Under the pieces are notes generated by a model, which saw nothing but the letters and a program-made list of their open reading frames with translations, did no database searches and was not told the origin of the DNA. Source: an uncultured Bacteroidales bacterium (lineage in GTDB: Bacteria > Bacteroidota > Bacteroidia > Bacteroidales > Paludibacteraceae). Taken from it: a stretch of 64,000 bases of DNA. A program made the translations under genes and the position numbers. The stretch is taken from NCBI GenBank assembly GCA_900317745.1, contig ONHW01000008.1, positions 84,566 through 148,565 of the forward strand, given 5' to 3'. Shown piece after piece: positions 7,378-15,160 of this stretch (position 1 is its first letter; every line of letters starts with the position of its first letter).

Positions 7378-8232
7378 ATGAAACGAACACGAAGAGTATA
7401 TATCATTCTTGCCGGTTGTGCGCTGATAGGTTTGAGCGGTTGCAACCTGCTGCAGCGCGATGCGAAAGAGGGTGCTGTGGTGCAGGTGGGCAACAACTAC
7501 CTGTACGCGGAGGATCTGGCAGCCGTGACGCAGCGTGCTACCACGCCGGAGGACAGTGCGCGTTACGCGGAGGCGTTCATCCGCCGCTGGGCAACGGATA
7601 TATTGCAATACCAGGAGGGCAAGAGCCATAGCACGCCGGAGATAGAGGCGCTGGTGGAGGATTATCGCCGGAGTCTGTATGTGGCGGAGTATGAGCGTTA
7701 CGTGGTGGACAAACGTATGCCCAAGACGGTGAGCGATGCGGAGGCGGACACGTTCTATGTGCACAACACCGACCGGTTCATCCTGCAGGAGAACATCTTA
7801 CGCGGTGCGCTGCTGGTTATTCCCCGAGATGCGCCATTGCAGCCCGAACTGAAGAAAAGACTGACCGATCTGACAGACGAAGAGAACCTGGAGTATATAG
7901 AGAAGTATGCCTACCAGTATGCGTCGGGTTACGAGTTGTTCACTGAGCAGTGGCGCACGGGCAACCAGATACTGATTCGTATGCCAACGAACAACTGGCA
8001 GAAGACCTTGGCAGCGGGCAAGCAGTATGCGGAGCAGGACTCGACCTCGCTGTACCTGCTGCAGGTGACGGACTGCCGGTTGGCGGGTGAGCCTATGCCG
8101 GTGGATTATGCGCGCGAGGCGATAGACAAGATCATCCTGTCGCAGCGGCGGGTAGCGTTCTTGCAACAGCAGCGCAAGCAACTATACGATGAGGCAGTGA
8201 AATTCGGAAAAGTAAAATTTGATATTGAATGA
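7378..8232 (+). CDS. PPIC-related parvulin-like lipoprotein
   Basis: A lipoprotein signal (MKRTRRVYIILAGCALIGLSGC, lipobox LSGC) is followed by an N-terminal helical chaperone-like region (VVQVGNNYLYAEDLAAV, FIRRWATDILQYQEG) and a degenerate peptidyl-prolyl isomerase segment. This layout is typical of the first of two tandem PpiC/SurA homologues in Bacteroidetes, where the isomerase domain is often inactive. An ATG at 7372 is an alternative start. The stop overlaps the start of the next gene by four bases (ATGA), which implies translational coupling with the SurA-like protein. The inferred role is periplasmic escort of outer-membrane proteins. Confidence 0.78.
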   Translation: MKRTRRVYIILAGCALIGLSGCNLLQRDAKEGAVVQVGNNYLYAEDLAAVTQRATTPEDSARYAEAFIRRWATDILQYQEGKSHSTPEIEALVEDYRRSLYVAEYERYVVDKRMPKTVSDAEADTFYVHNTDRFILQENILRGALLVIPRDAPLQPELKKRLTDLTDEENLEYIEKYAYQYASGYELFTEQWRTGNQILIRMPTNNWQKTLAAGKQYAEQDSTSLYLLQVTDCRLAGEPMPVDYAREAIDKIILSQRRVAFLQQQRKQLYDEAVKFGKVKFDIE

Positions 8233-9572
8233 AGAAGATACTGTATATATGTATGCTGATGTTCGCCGTGTCGTGCATGGCTGACGAGAACATCATTGAC
8301 GAAGTGATCTGGATCGTAGGTGACGAAGCTATCCTGCGATCGGAGGTGGAGGAGGAACGGCTGCGTGCGCAGTACGAGGGTCAGGCTATCCCCGGTGACC
8401 CGTATTGCGTTATACCCGAGCAGTTGGCTGTGCAGAAGCTGTTTTTGCACCAGGCGGAGCTGGACTCGGTAGAGGTGTCGGAATCCACGGTGAGCCATCA
8501 GGTGGATATGCGTATGAACTATTACATCTCGCAGATCGGTTCGAAGGAGAAGATGGAGGAGTACTTCCGCAAGACGAGTTCGGAGATCCGTGAGGAAATG
8601 ATGAAGAACGTCCGTAACCAGATGGTTATCCAGCAGATGCAGCAGAAGCTGACGGCAAACATCAAACCTACGCCCGCCGAGATACGCCGTTATTACAACA
8701 GTCTGCCGATAGACTCTATCCCCATGATGCCAGCGGAGGTAGAGGTGCAGATACTGAGTTTCGTTCCACCCGTGCCGGTAGAAGAGACGGAGCGTATCAA
8801 GTCTCGTCTGCGCGAGTTCACGGAGCGTGTGATGAACGGTTCGGCAGACTTCTCGATGTTAGCGCGGTTCTACTCGGAGGACACCGAGAGCGCGAAGCAT
8901 GGCGGTGAGTTGGGGTTTGTAGGTCGCGGACAGTTGGTGCCGGAGTTTGCGGATGTGGCGTTCAGCCTGAACGACCCGAAGAAAGTGAGCCGCATTGTGG
9001 AGTCGGAGTACGGCTACCATATCATCCAGCTGATAGAGAAGCACGGCGAGCGAATCAACTGCCGGCATATACTGCTCAAGCCGCGCGTGTCGGCTACCGA
9101 CAAGATCAATGCTATCCATCGGCTGGACAGTATAGCCCAAGCCATACGTGCAGACAGTCTGACGTTTGAGCAGGCGATCATCCTATATTCGCAGGACAAG
9201 AACACCGCCATGAACGCGGGACTGATGACCAACCCGAACACCGGCGCATCGAAGTTCGAGTACCAGGATCTGCCAGCCGAGGTAGCCAAGCAGATCTACG
9301 GGATGAAGGAGGGAGACATATCCGAGCCGTTCGTAATGATGGATCCGACGAAGAACAAAGAGGTGTGCGCGATTGTCAAGCTCAAGCACAAGACGGATGT
9401 GCACCGCGCCAACCTGACGGACGATTTTCAGGCAGTCAAGTCGATGCTGATACAGAAGCAGTCGGCGGAGTTCATCCATAACTGGATCATCAAAAAGCAG
9501 AAAGAGACGTACATACAGATCGACCCTCGCTGGGCAGGGTGTGATTTTCAGTTTCCGAATTGGGTGCATTAA
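8229..9572 (+). CDS. SurA-like peptidyl-prolyl cis-trans isomerase
   Basis: SurA-type chaperones guide unfolded outer-membrane proteins through the periplasm. An N-terminal signal (MKKILYICMLMFAVSC) is followed by the SurA N-domain start (NIIDEVIWIVGDEAILRSEV) and a helical chaperone core. Two parvulin domains follow. The first has the FSMLARFYSEDTESAKHGGELGF and LVPEFADVAFSL blocks and SEYGYHIIQLIEKHG; the second starts at RHILLKPRV and carries ILYSQDKNTAMNAG. Cys16 could be a lipidation site, but the context (AVSCMA) is only a fair lipobox. The ATG overlaps the upstream lipoprotein gene. The length of 447 residues is normal for the Bacteroidetes family. Confidence 0.9.
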   Translation: MKKILYICMLMFAVSCMADENIIDEVIWIVGDEAILRSEVEEERLRAQYEGQAIPGDPYCVIPEQLAVQKLFLHQAELDSVEVSESTVSHQVDMRMNYYISQIGSKEKMEEYFRKTSSEIREEMMKNVRNQMVIQQMQQKLTANIKPTPAEIRRYYNSLPIDSIPMMPAEVEVQILSFVPPVPVEETERIKSRLREFTERVMNGSADFSMLARFYSEDTESAKHGGELGFVGRGQLVPEFADVAFSLNDPKKVSRIVESEYGYHIIQLIEKHGERINCRHILLKPRVSATDKINAIHRLDSIAQAIRADSLTFEQAIILYSQDKNTAMNAGLMTNPNTGASKFEYQDLPAEVAKQIYGMKEGDISEPFVMMDPTKNKEVCAIVKLKHKTDVHRANLTDDFQAVKSMLIQKQSAEFIHNWIIKKQKETYIQIDPRWAGCDFQFPNWVH

Positions 9573-9638
9573 GGTTGAGTGTTGAGTGTTGAGTGTTTAG
9601 TGTTGAGCGTTTAGAGTTGAGTGTTTAGAGTTGAAAAG
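9573..9638. repeat. gttgagtgt / gtttagagt tandem micro-repeat
   Basis: Near-tandem units of 7-9 bases fill the gap between the SurA-like and OstA-like genes and run into the first codons of the latter. Related sequence is seen at 4640-4660 and 40529-40576. Confidence 0.8.
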
Positions 9639-11303
9639 TTAATAGTGTTGCTGGTAGTCGGCTTGTTGTCAGTTGTCAATTGTCAATTGTCAATGAGTCA
9701 GACGTTGGTGTATCTGGAGCGGGCGGATAATCTGCTGTTTGATCAGGAGAAGCTGCCGGATGCACGGATCGTGGTGGGTAACGTGTTGTTTCGCCACGAT
9801 GAGGCGCTGATGTACTGCGATAGTGCGAACTTCTACGAAGGCAGCAACTCGCTGGAGGCTTTCGGGCACGTGAAGATGGTACAGGGTGATACGCTGACCG
9901 GTTATGGCGACAAACTGCTGTACAGCGGCAATACGAAGATAGCGCGGCTACGGCAGAACGTGCGGCTCATCCACCACGAGGCGGTGCTGACCACCGACAG
10001 TCTGAACTACGACAGGACGAACGATATAGCGTATTACTTCTCCGGCGGAAAGATCGTGGATGATCTGAACATCCTGACCTCTCGCTGGGGACAATACACG
10101 CCGTACAACAAACATGCAGCGTTCCGCGACAGCGTGCATCTGGTCAATCCGCGGTTCACGATGGATACCGATACGCTGCTGTACAACACCGAGACGCACG
10201 TGGCGCAGCTGGTGAGTCCGACCAAGGTGTTGTATGAGCAAGAGACAACGATCTACTCCTCCAACGGCCTGTACAACACCAAGACCGAGGAGTCGCAGTT
10301 GTTTGACCGCTCGCAGGTGATACATACCGACGGGATGTACCTGACGGGTGACACGATCTATTACGACAAGAAGTTGTCCTACGGCCGGCTGTACGGCAAT
10401 ATAGAGGTTGTTGACTCGGCGGAGCAGGTTACGCTGCGCGGCCATTACGGCGAGATGTACGAGAGCGGTTCTTCTGCCACGGCTCGTCCCGATTGGGGTT
10501 CGCACGGGTTTGCCACCAATGAGGCACTGCTGGAGCACTGGGGCGACAGTCTGCACACGTATATGCATGCGGACACGTTGTTTACGGAGGAAATAGCCTT
10601 GGCAGACACCTTGCCCGAGGACAGCACCTACCGCCGTGTGCGTGCGCATCATAACGTACGAATCTACCGCGAAGATATGCAGGGCGTGTGTGACTCGGCA
10701 GTGTATTTAGGCAACGATTCCATCGGCAAGATGTACGGTGCGCCCGTATGCTGGAACGAGAACAACCAGGTGTCGGCGGACAGCATATATGTATATTTCC
10801 GCAATGATGAGATCGATTATGCCCACGGGATGGGTTCGGCTATCTGCATCCAGCAGCACGACCTGCTGCACTACAACCAGATGAGCGGTAAGGAGATCAT
10901 TGCCCATGTGCGTGACGGTGACGTGTATCAGGTGGATGTGAACGGCAATGCGGAGACCGTGTTCTTCCCAGTGGATAAGGCGGACAACACCTTGAGCGGC
11001 TGTAACCGGACGCAAAGCAGTTTTGTGAAAGTGTTTATGGAGAACCGCGAGGTTCACCACGTGCTGTTCACGACCGCGACCACGGGTACGATGTATCCGA
11101 TGGATCAGGTGAGTGACGCAGTGATGCATCTGGGTGTGTTCTTCTGGGCGGAGGATGAGCGTCCGCGTGTGCCGGCAGATGTGCTGCTCAGTGTGCCGCG
11201 TACGCCCAGGGGCGAAAAGAAAGCTGTGAGTGCCGCCAGCGAAGAAGAGCCGGAGCAGAACAAACAGTCCTCACCGGCGAACGGCAGCCTGAAGGTCAAA
11301 TAG
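9621..11303 (+). CDS. OstA-like (LptA/LptD N-terminal-like) periplasmic protein
   Basis: This 560-residue protein is built of beta-jellyroll repeats such as NVLFRHDEALMYCDSANFYE, AFGHVKMVQGDTLTGYGDKL and GNIEVVDSAEQVTLRGHYGE, as in OstA/LptA-like lipopolysaccharide transport proteins. It lacks the large C-terminal barrel of LptD, so it is the OstA-like form common in Bacteroidetes. The start is a GTG at 9621 giving a hydrophobic LIVLLVVGLL signal core. The next residues (VVNCQLSMSQ) are encoded by a ttgtcaattgtcaattgtcaat repeat. The C-terminus is polar and low in complexity. Neighbouring SurA-like and barrel genes support a role in outer-membrane assembly; transport of lipopolysaccharide is inferred from the family. 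Confidence 0.82.
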   Translation: MFRVEKLIVLLVVGLLSVVNCQLSMSQTLVYLERADNLLFDQEKLPDARIVVGNVLFRHDEALMYCDSANFYEGSNSLEAFGHVKMVQGDTLTGYGDKLLYSGNTKIARLRQNVRLIHHEAVLTTDSLNYDRTNDIAYYFSGGKIVDDLNILTSRWGQYTPYNKHAAFRDSVHLVNPRFTMDTDTLLYNTETHVAQLVSPTKVLYEQETTIYSSNGLYNTKTEESQLFDRSQVIHTDGMYLTGDTIYYDKKLSYGRLYGNIEVVDSAEQVTLRGHYGEMYESGSSATARPDWGSHGFATNEALLEHWGDSLHTYMHADTLFTEEIALADTLPEDSTYRRVRAHHNVRIYREDMQGVCDSAVYLGNDSIGKMYGAPVCWNENNQVSADSIYVYFRNDEIDYAHGMGSAICIQQHDLLHYNQMSGKEIIAHVRDGDVYQVDVNGNAETVFFPVDKADNTLSGCNRTQSSFVKVFMENREVHHVLFTTATTGTMYPMDQVSDAVMHLGVFFWAEDERPRVPADVLLSVPRTPRGEKKAVSAASEEEPEQNKQSSPANGSLKVK

Positions 11304-11350
11304 ACCCAAGACGGCATAACGAACATAATGAAAATATAATCACAACAATA

Positions 11351-12064
11351 ATGAAGAAACTATCAACAATCCTCTTAGCCCTGCTGCTGGCAGTCAGTCT
11401 GTCGGCACAGGAAGAAATGGGCGGTCTGGGCTTCCATATCGGTTTTGCCGCGCCTACGCTGCGCGTGAACAGTCCGACCACGAAAACGCTGGAAACCATC
11501 CCTATGAACGGTGTGAAAGTCGGTTTAAGTTACGATGCCACGATCATCAAAGGTTTTGGTACGACACTGGGCTTGAACTACACGTTCGGCACGTATCACT
11601 CCAAGTGGTCGAGCGTGAGCGAAGGCGGTTACTCCACCGCTCAAACCAGTTACCGTGACACGTATCAGGGTTTGGAGATCTTCTGCGACTGGCAGTACAA
11701 GTTCGAGATAGCGGGTGACACGTACGTAATGCTCTACACGGGTCCGACGATCCAGGTACACCTCTCGCTCAAGGAGCAGCAGTATCTTCGTTCGGGTGAT
11801 GAAACAACGCGCCAGACACGCTACGGCTACGAGTACCGCGACAACGAGGCGTTTGAGGACTACAAACGCGTGAATGTGACCTGGGGCGTGGGAGCAGGAT
11901 TCCAGTACAGGCAGTTCTTCCTGCGTGGCGGGTACGACTTCGGTTTGTTCAATCCGTTCCGCTACGACACGTTCCGTGCCATGGGTGTGGATTCCGACTT
12001 ATACACCCGCGGTCGCTTCGACCAGTGGCAGATCAAACTCGGCTTGTATCTCTTGCAGTTCTAA
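11351..12064 (+). CDS. Outer-membrane beta-barrel protein, 237 residues
   Basis: A signal peptide (MKKLSTILLALLLAVSLSAQ) precedes about eight amphipathic beta-strands such as GLGFHIGFAAP, GTTLGLNYTFGTYH, DTYVMLYTGPTIQVHL, VTWGVGAGFQYRQFFLRGGYDFGL and a closing QIKLGLYLLQF. The last residue is Phe, the usual barrel-insertion signal. The protein fits the generic outer-membrane barrel families of Bacteroidetes; substrate and partner are unknown. It ends the run of envelope genes that begins at 7378 and may be cotranscribed from that promoter. Confidence 0.8.
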   Translation: MKKLSTILLALLLAVSLSAQEEMGGLGFHIGFAAPTLRVNSPTTKTLETIPMNGVKVGLSYDATIIKGFGTTLGLNYTFGTYHSKWSSVSEGGYSTAQTSYRDTYQGLEIFCDWQYKFEIAGDTYVMLYTGPTIQVHLSLKEQQYLRSGDETTRQTRYGYEYRDNEAFEDYKRVNVTWGVGAGFQYRQFFLRGGYDFGLFNPFRYDTFRAMGVDSDLYTRGRFDQWQIKLGLYLLQF

Positions 12065-12065
12065 A

Positions 12066-12199
12066 GACCCACCCCCTGCCCCTCCCTCAAATTCACCCCA
12101 CTTCCGTTGGTCGCAGGGACCCCGATAGGGAGGGGAGTGAATAGCCATAGCAAGAACAAGGCAGACTATCGACTTTTGACTATCGACTATCGACTAAAA
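12066..12199. repeat. GC-rich palindromic repeat plus tatcgactt micro-repeats before dnaG
   Basis: The first part (12068-12142) shares the ccctgcccctccct core of the 46-base repeat and has an inverted partner (agggagggg) about 45 bases on. The second part (12166-12199) holds three copies of actatcgact. No gene is visible here. Confidence 0.75.
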
Positions 12200-12200
12200 A

Positions 12201-14252
12201 ATGATTCCTCCGCAGACCATAGAAAAGATCTTCAGTGCCGCCAAGATAGAGGAGGTGGTGCAGGATTATGTGCCGCTGAAGCGGCGCGGTGCCAACCTGA
12301 TCGGGCTTTGTCCGTTCCACTCGGAGCGAACGGGTTCGTTCACCGTGTCGCCGAGCAAAGGTATATTCAAGTGCTTCGGTTGCGGCGAGAGCGGCAATGC
12401 CGTGGGGTTTGTGATGAAGATTGACAACTGCTCGTACGCCGATGCATTGCGCACCTTGGCAAAGAAGTACCACATTGAGATTGAGGAGCGCGAACTGACA
12501 CCCGAGGAGCAGCAGCACCAAGACAATCGTGAGGCAATGTTTGCCGTCAACGAGTGGGCGAACAAGTGGTTTCAGGATCAGTTGTGGAACACAGCGGAGG
12601 GACAGGCTATCGGACTGAAGTATTTCCGCGAGCGCGGATTACAGGATGCGACCATCAAGGATTTCCAACTCGGCTACTCGCCTGACAAGCACAAGGCGTT
12701 CACCGATGCAGCGCACCAGGCGGGGTATATCGACAAGTACCTGACCAACGACCCGGATACAGGTATCGGCACAGGCGTGTGCGGCAAGAATGACAAAGGT
12801 GAGGTGTATGACCGCTTTCGTGACAGGGTGATGTTTCCGATCTTCACTTCATCGGGCAAGACGGTTGCTTTTGCCGGACGCATACTGCGCAAGAAGTACG
12901 ACAAGAACGGCAACGAGATCCCAACCGGCAAGTATGTCAACTCGCCCGGCTCGACAATCTACTCCAAGACGAACGAGTTGTACGGACTGTATCAAGCCAA
13001 GCAGCAGATCGCTCGCCAGAACCTGTGTTACCTGGTTGAGGGACAGATGGATGTGCTGTCGATGCACCAGGCGGGTATATGTAACGTGGTGGCCTCCGGC
13101 GGCACGGCGCTCACCAAGGAGCAGGTGCGGCTTATCAAGCGCTTCACCACGAACATCACCGTGCTCTACGACGGAGATGCGGCAGGCATACATGCGGCGA
13201 TAAGGGGTATAGACATGTTTCTGACCGAAGGATTCTTTGTGAAAGTAGTGTTGCTGCCTGACGGCGAAGACCCGGACTCCTACGCGCGTACGCATGACGC
13301 GTCCGAGTTTATGGAATATATACGCGCGCACCAGCAGGATTTTATCCGATTCAAGGCTCAGTTCAGTTGGGAGCAGGCTAAGAACGATCCGTCGCAGCGC
13401 TCCGAGTTGACACACGACCTGGTGCGTTCGATAGCTGTTATACCTGACGAGATCACCCGCCACGAGTATATCCGCGATTGTGCCCAACTGCTGCAGACTG
13501 CACCCGAACTGCTCACGCGTGCTGTTGATCAGCAGCGTATTGAGGCGAGCAACAAAGCTACGGAGGAGTACCGTGCCCAGCGTAGGATGCAAGAACAGAA
13601 CGGTATATTGTCGTCGCGTAGTTCGTCGGCACCTGCTGCCGACAGTGCTGCACCGGCTGAGCCGACGGAAACAGTTGCGTCCCGCCCGCGTATGACCAAG
13701 ACCGAGCAGAACCTGCGCAACCTGACCGAACTGCTTGTGCGCTACGGTGACAAAGCTTTGTATTCCTTCCCCAATGGCACAAATATCACCGTGGGAGGCT
13801 ATATACTTCAGCAAATCGAAACAGACGGAGTGAATATAACTTTGCCGACGGACAAACGGATCTTTGAGGAGTTCAAGGCGCACCAGAACGATGAAGGGTT
13901 CGTGGCGGAGAAGTTCTTCACGTTCCACCCCGACCAGCAGATCAACTCGCTGGCGTGCGACCTGATAGCTGACCGCTACCAGTTGTCGAGTATATTCTCG
14001 AAAGTGGCGATATCCGAAAACGTTGTTCTGGATGTTGAGCAACGCTCGGAGCATGACCTGCTGGTGGAATTGGTGCCGCAACTGTTGTGCGAACTCAGAC
14101 TCAGTCTGGTGAACGACCGTATAGATGCAGTGCAGCAGCAGATGAAAGCAGACCCCGACGGCGAGCAATCCCTGCAACTGCTGGGTCAACTGAACAGCCT
14201 GAACGCCGTGAAACGCGAGATATGCAAGTATCTGGGCAACCGCATGCGGTAA
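12201..14252 (+). CDS. dnaG: DNA primase DnaG
   Basis: DnaG lays RNA primers at the replication fork. The N-terminal CHC2 zinc site is complete (Cys37, His40, Cys58, Cys61 within LCPFHSERTGSF and FKCFGCGESG). The TOPRIM core has YLVEGQMDVLSMHQAG, ASGGTAL and VLYDGDAAGIHAA, and the catalytic region includes VMFPIFTSSGKTVAFAGR. A C-terminal helical region of about 200 residues follows a low-complexity Ser/Ala/Pro linker and would contact DnaB. The length of 683 residues is normal. The start MIPPQTIEKI directly follows a repeat block. Confidence 0.96.
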   Translation: MIPPQTIEKIFSAAKIEEVVQDYVPLKRRGANLIGLCPFHSERTGSFTVSPSKGIFKCFGCGESGNAVGFVMKIDNCSYADALRTLAKKYHIEIEERELTPEEQQHQDNREAMFAVNEWANKWFQDQLWNTAEGQAIGLKYFRERGLQDATIKDFQLGYSPDKHKAFTDAAHQAGYIDKYLTNDPDTGIGTGVCGKNDKGEVYDRFRDRVMFPIFTSSGKTVAFAGRILRKKYDKNGNEIPTGKYVNSPGSTIYSKTNELYGLYQAKQQIARQNLCYLVEGQMDVLSMHQAGICNVVASGGTALTKEQVRLIKRFTTNITVLYDGDAAGIHAAIRGIDMFLTEGFFVKVVLLPDGEDPDSYARTHDASEFMEYIRAHQQDFIRFKAQFSWEQAKNDPSQRSELTHDLVRSIAVIPDEITRHEYIRDCAQLLQTAPELLTRAVDQQRIEASNKATEEYRAQRRMQEQNGILSSRSSSAPAADSAAPAEPTETVASRPRMTKTEQNLRNLTELLVRYGDKALYSFPNGTNITVGGYILQQIETDGVNITLPTDKRIFEEFKAHQNDEGFVAEKFFTFHPDQQINSLACDLIADRYQLSSIFSKVAISENVVLDVEQRSEHDLLVELVPQLLCELRLSLVNDRIDAVQQQMKADPDGEQSLQLLGQLNSLNAVKREICKYLGNRMR

Positions 14253-14318
14253 AATTACGCTTTGTCGGTTGAAAATCGGTAAAATATGCCGTATTTTTTA
14301 CTTTTTTCAGTAAAATAC

Positions 14319-14349
14319 TTGCAAATTCGAAAAATTTTTAGTAACTTTG
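14319..14349 (+). promoter_or_regulatory. Promoter of the hypB-hypA cluster
   Basis: TTG (14319-14321), a 20-base spacer and TAACTTTG (14342-14349). The leader to the hypB start is about 60 bases. Confidence 0.72.
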
Positions 14350-14416
14350 TATCGCGTTCGTGCCATGCATGTGCATCAGCACTGCGTATAAATACCATAA
14401 AACACAAGTCATCATA

Positions 14417-15088
14417 ATGGATGAAGTAAGAATTATTGAGATTAAGAAGAGTGTCTTCGAAGATAATGACCGAGCCGCAGATGCGATGCGCGGCGAGTTG
14501 AAAAAGAAAGGTGTATTTCTGCTCAACCTTATGTCCTCTCCGGGCAGCGGTAAGACCACCACTCTCATTCAGACCATCAATCGTCTGAAACACAAAATCC
14601 GAATAGCCGTAATGGAGGCCGACATCGATAGCGATGTCGATGCCGTCAAGATCAAGGACGCCACGGGTGTGGAGTCCATTCAGTTGCATACGGGCGGTAT
14701 GTGCCACTTGGATGCAGAGATGACCGGGCAGGGGCTGGCAGCGATAGGCGACCAACCGGATCTGGTCATCTTGGAGAATGTCGGTAACTTGGTATGCCCG
14801 GCAGAGTTTGACACGGGCGCTGTAAAGAATGCAATGATTCTGTCCGTGCCTGAAGGCCACGACAAACCGCTGAAGTATCCGCTGATGTTCTCGATCTGCG
14901 ATGTGGTGGTAATCAATAAGATAGACGTTCTCCCGTACTTTGATTTCGATCTCGACAAGTGCCGGCAGTACATTCACATGCGCAATCCGAAAGCCACCAT
15001 CATCCCCATCTGTGCGAAGACGGGTGAGGGAGTGGACGCATTTGCCGATTGGCTGCTCAGCGAGGTTAATCAATGGAAAGAAGCATAA
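14417..15088 (+). CDS. hypB: Nickel-insertion GTPase HypB
   Basis: HypB is a GTPase that delivers nickel with HypA during [NiFe]-hydrogenase (and sometimes urease) maturation. The P-loop SSPGSGKTT (residues 40-48), the metal and nucleotide switch region HTGGMCHLDAEM (Cys96, His97), VILENVGNLVCPAEFD (Cys127) and the guanine-specificity motif NKID (167-170) are all present. The N-terminal nickel-storage His or CxxCGC tail seen in some HypB is absent. The start MDEVRIIEIK at 14417 is preferred over an upstream ATG in the leader. No hydrogenase gene lies nearby; its neighbour is a large iron-sulfur flavoprotein, so the nickel client is unknown. Confidence 0.94.
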   Translation: MDEVRIIEIKKSVFEDNDRAADAMRGELKKKGVFLLNLMSSPGSGKTTTLIQTINRLKHKIRIAVMEADIDSDVDAVKIKDATGVESIQLHTGGMCHLDAEMTGQGLAAIGDQPDLVILENVGNLVCPAEFDTGAVKNAMILSVPEGHDKPLKYPLMFSICDVVVINKIDVLPYFDFDLDKCRQYIHMRNPKATIIPICAKTGEGVDAFADWLLSEVNQWKEA

Positions 15089-15135
15089 TCGTCATTACGC
15101 CATCATCACGTCATGTCGTCATCACGAAATAATAA
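15085..15135. repeat. catcatcacg / gtcgtcat micro-repeat
   Basis: Imperfect repeats of cgtcattacgccatcatcacg type fill the short gap between hypB and the flavoprotein gene. Similar cgtgatt-type arrays occur at 18855-18885 and 27790-27866. Confidence 0.6.
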
Positions 15136-15160
15136 CAAACAATAATCTATAAATAGTCTT

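Noticed and set aside
12849-14189. A 446-residue minus-strand open frame opposite dnaG
   Set aside because: dnaG on the other strand has all primase motifs; this frame is histidine/leucine-rich nonsense typical of antisense reading.
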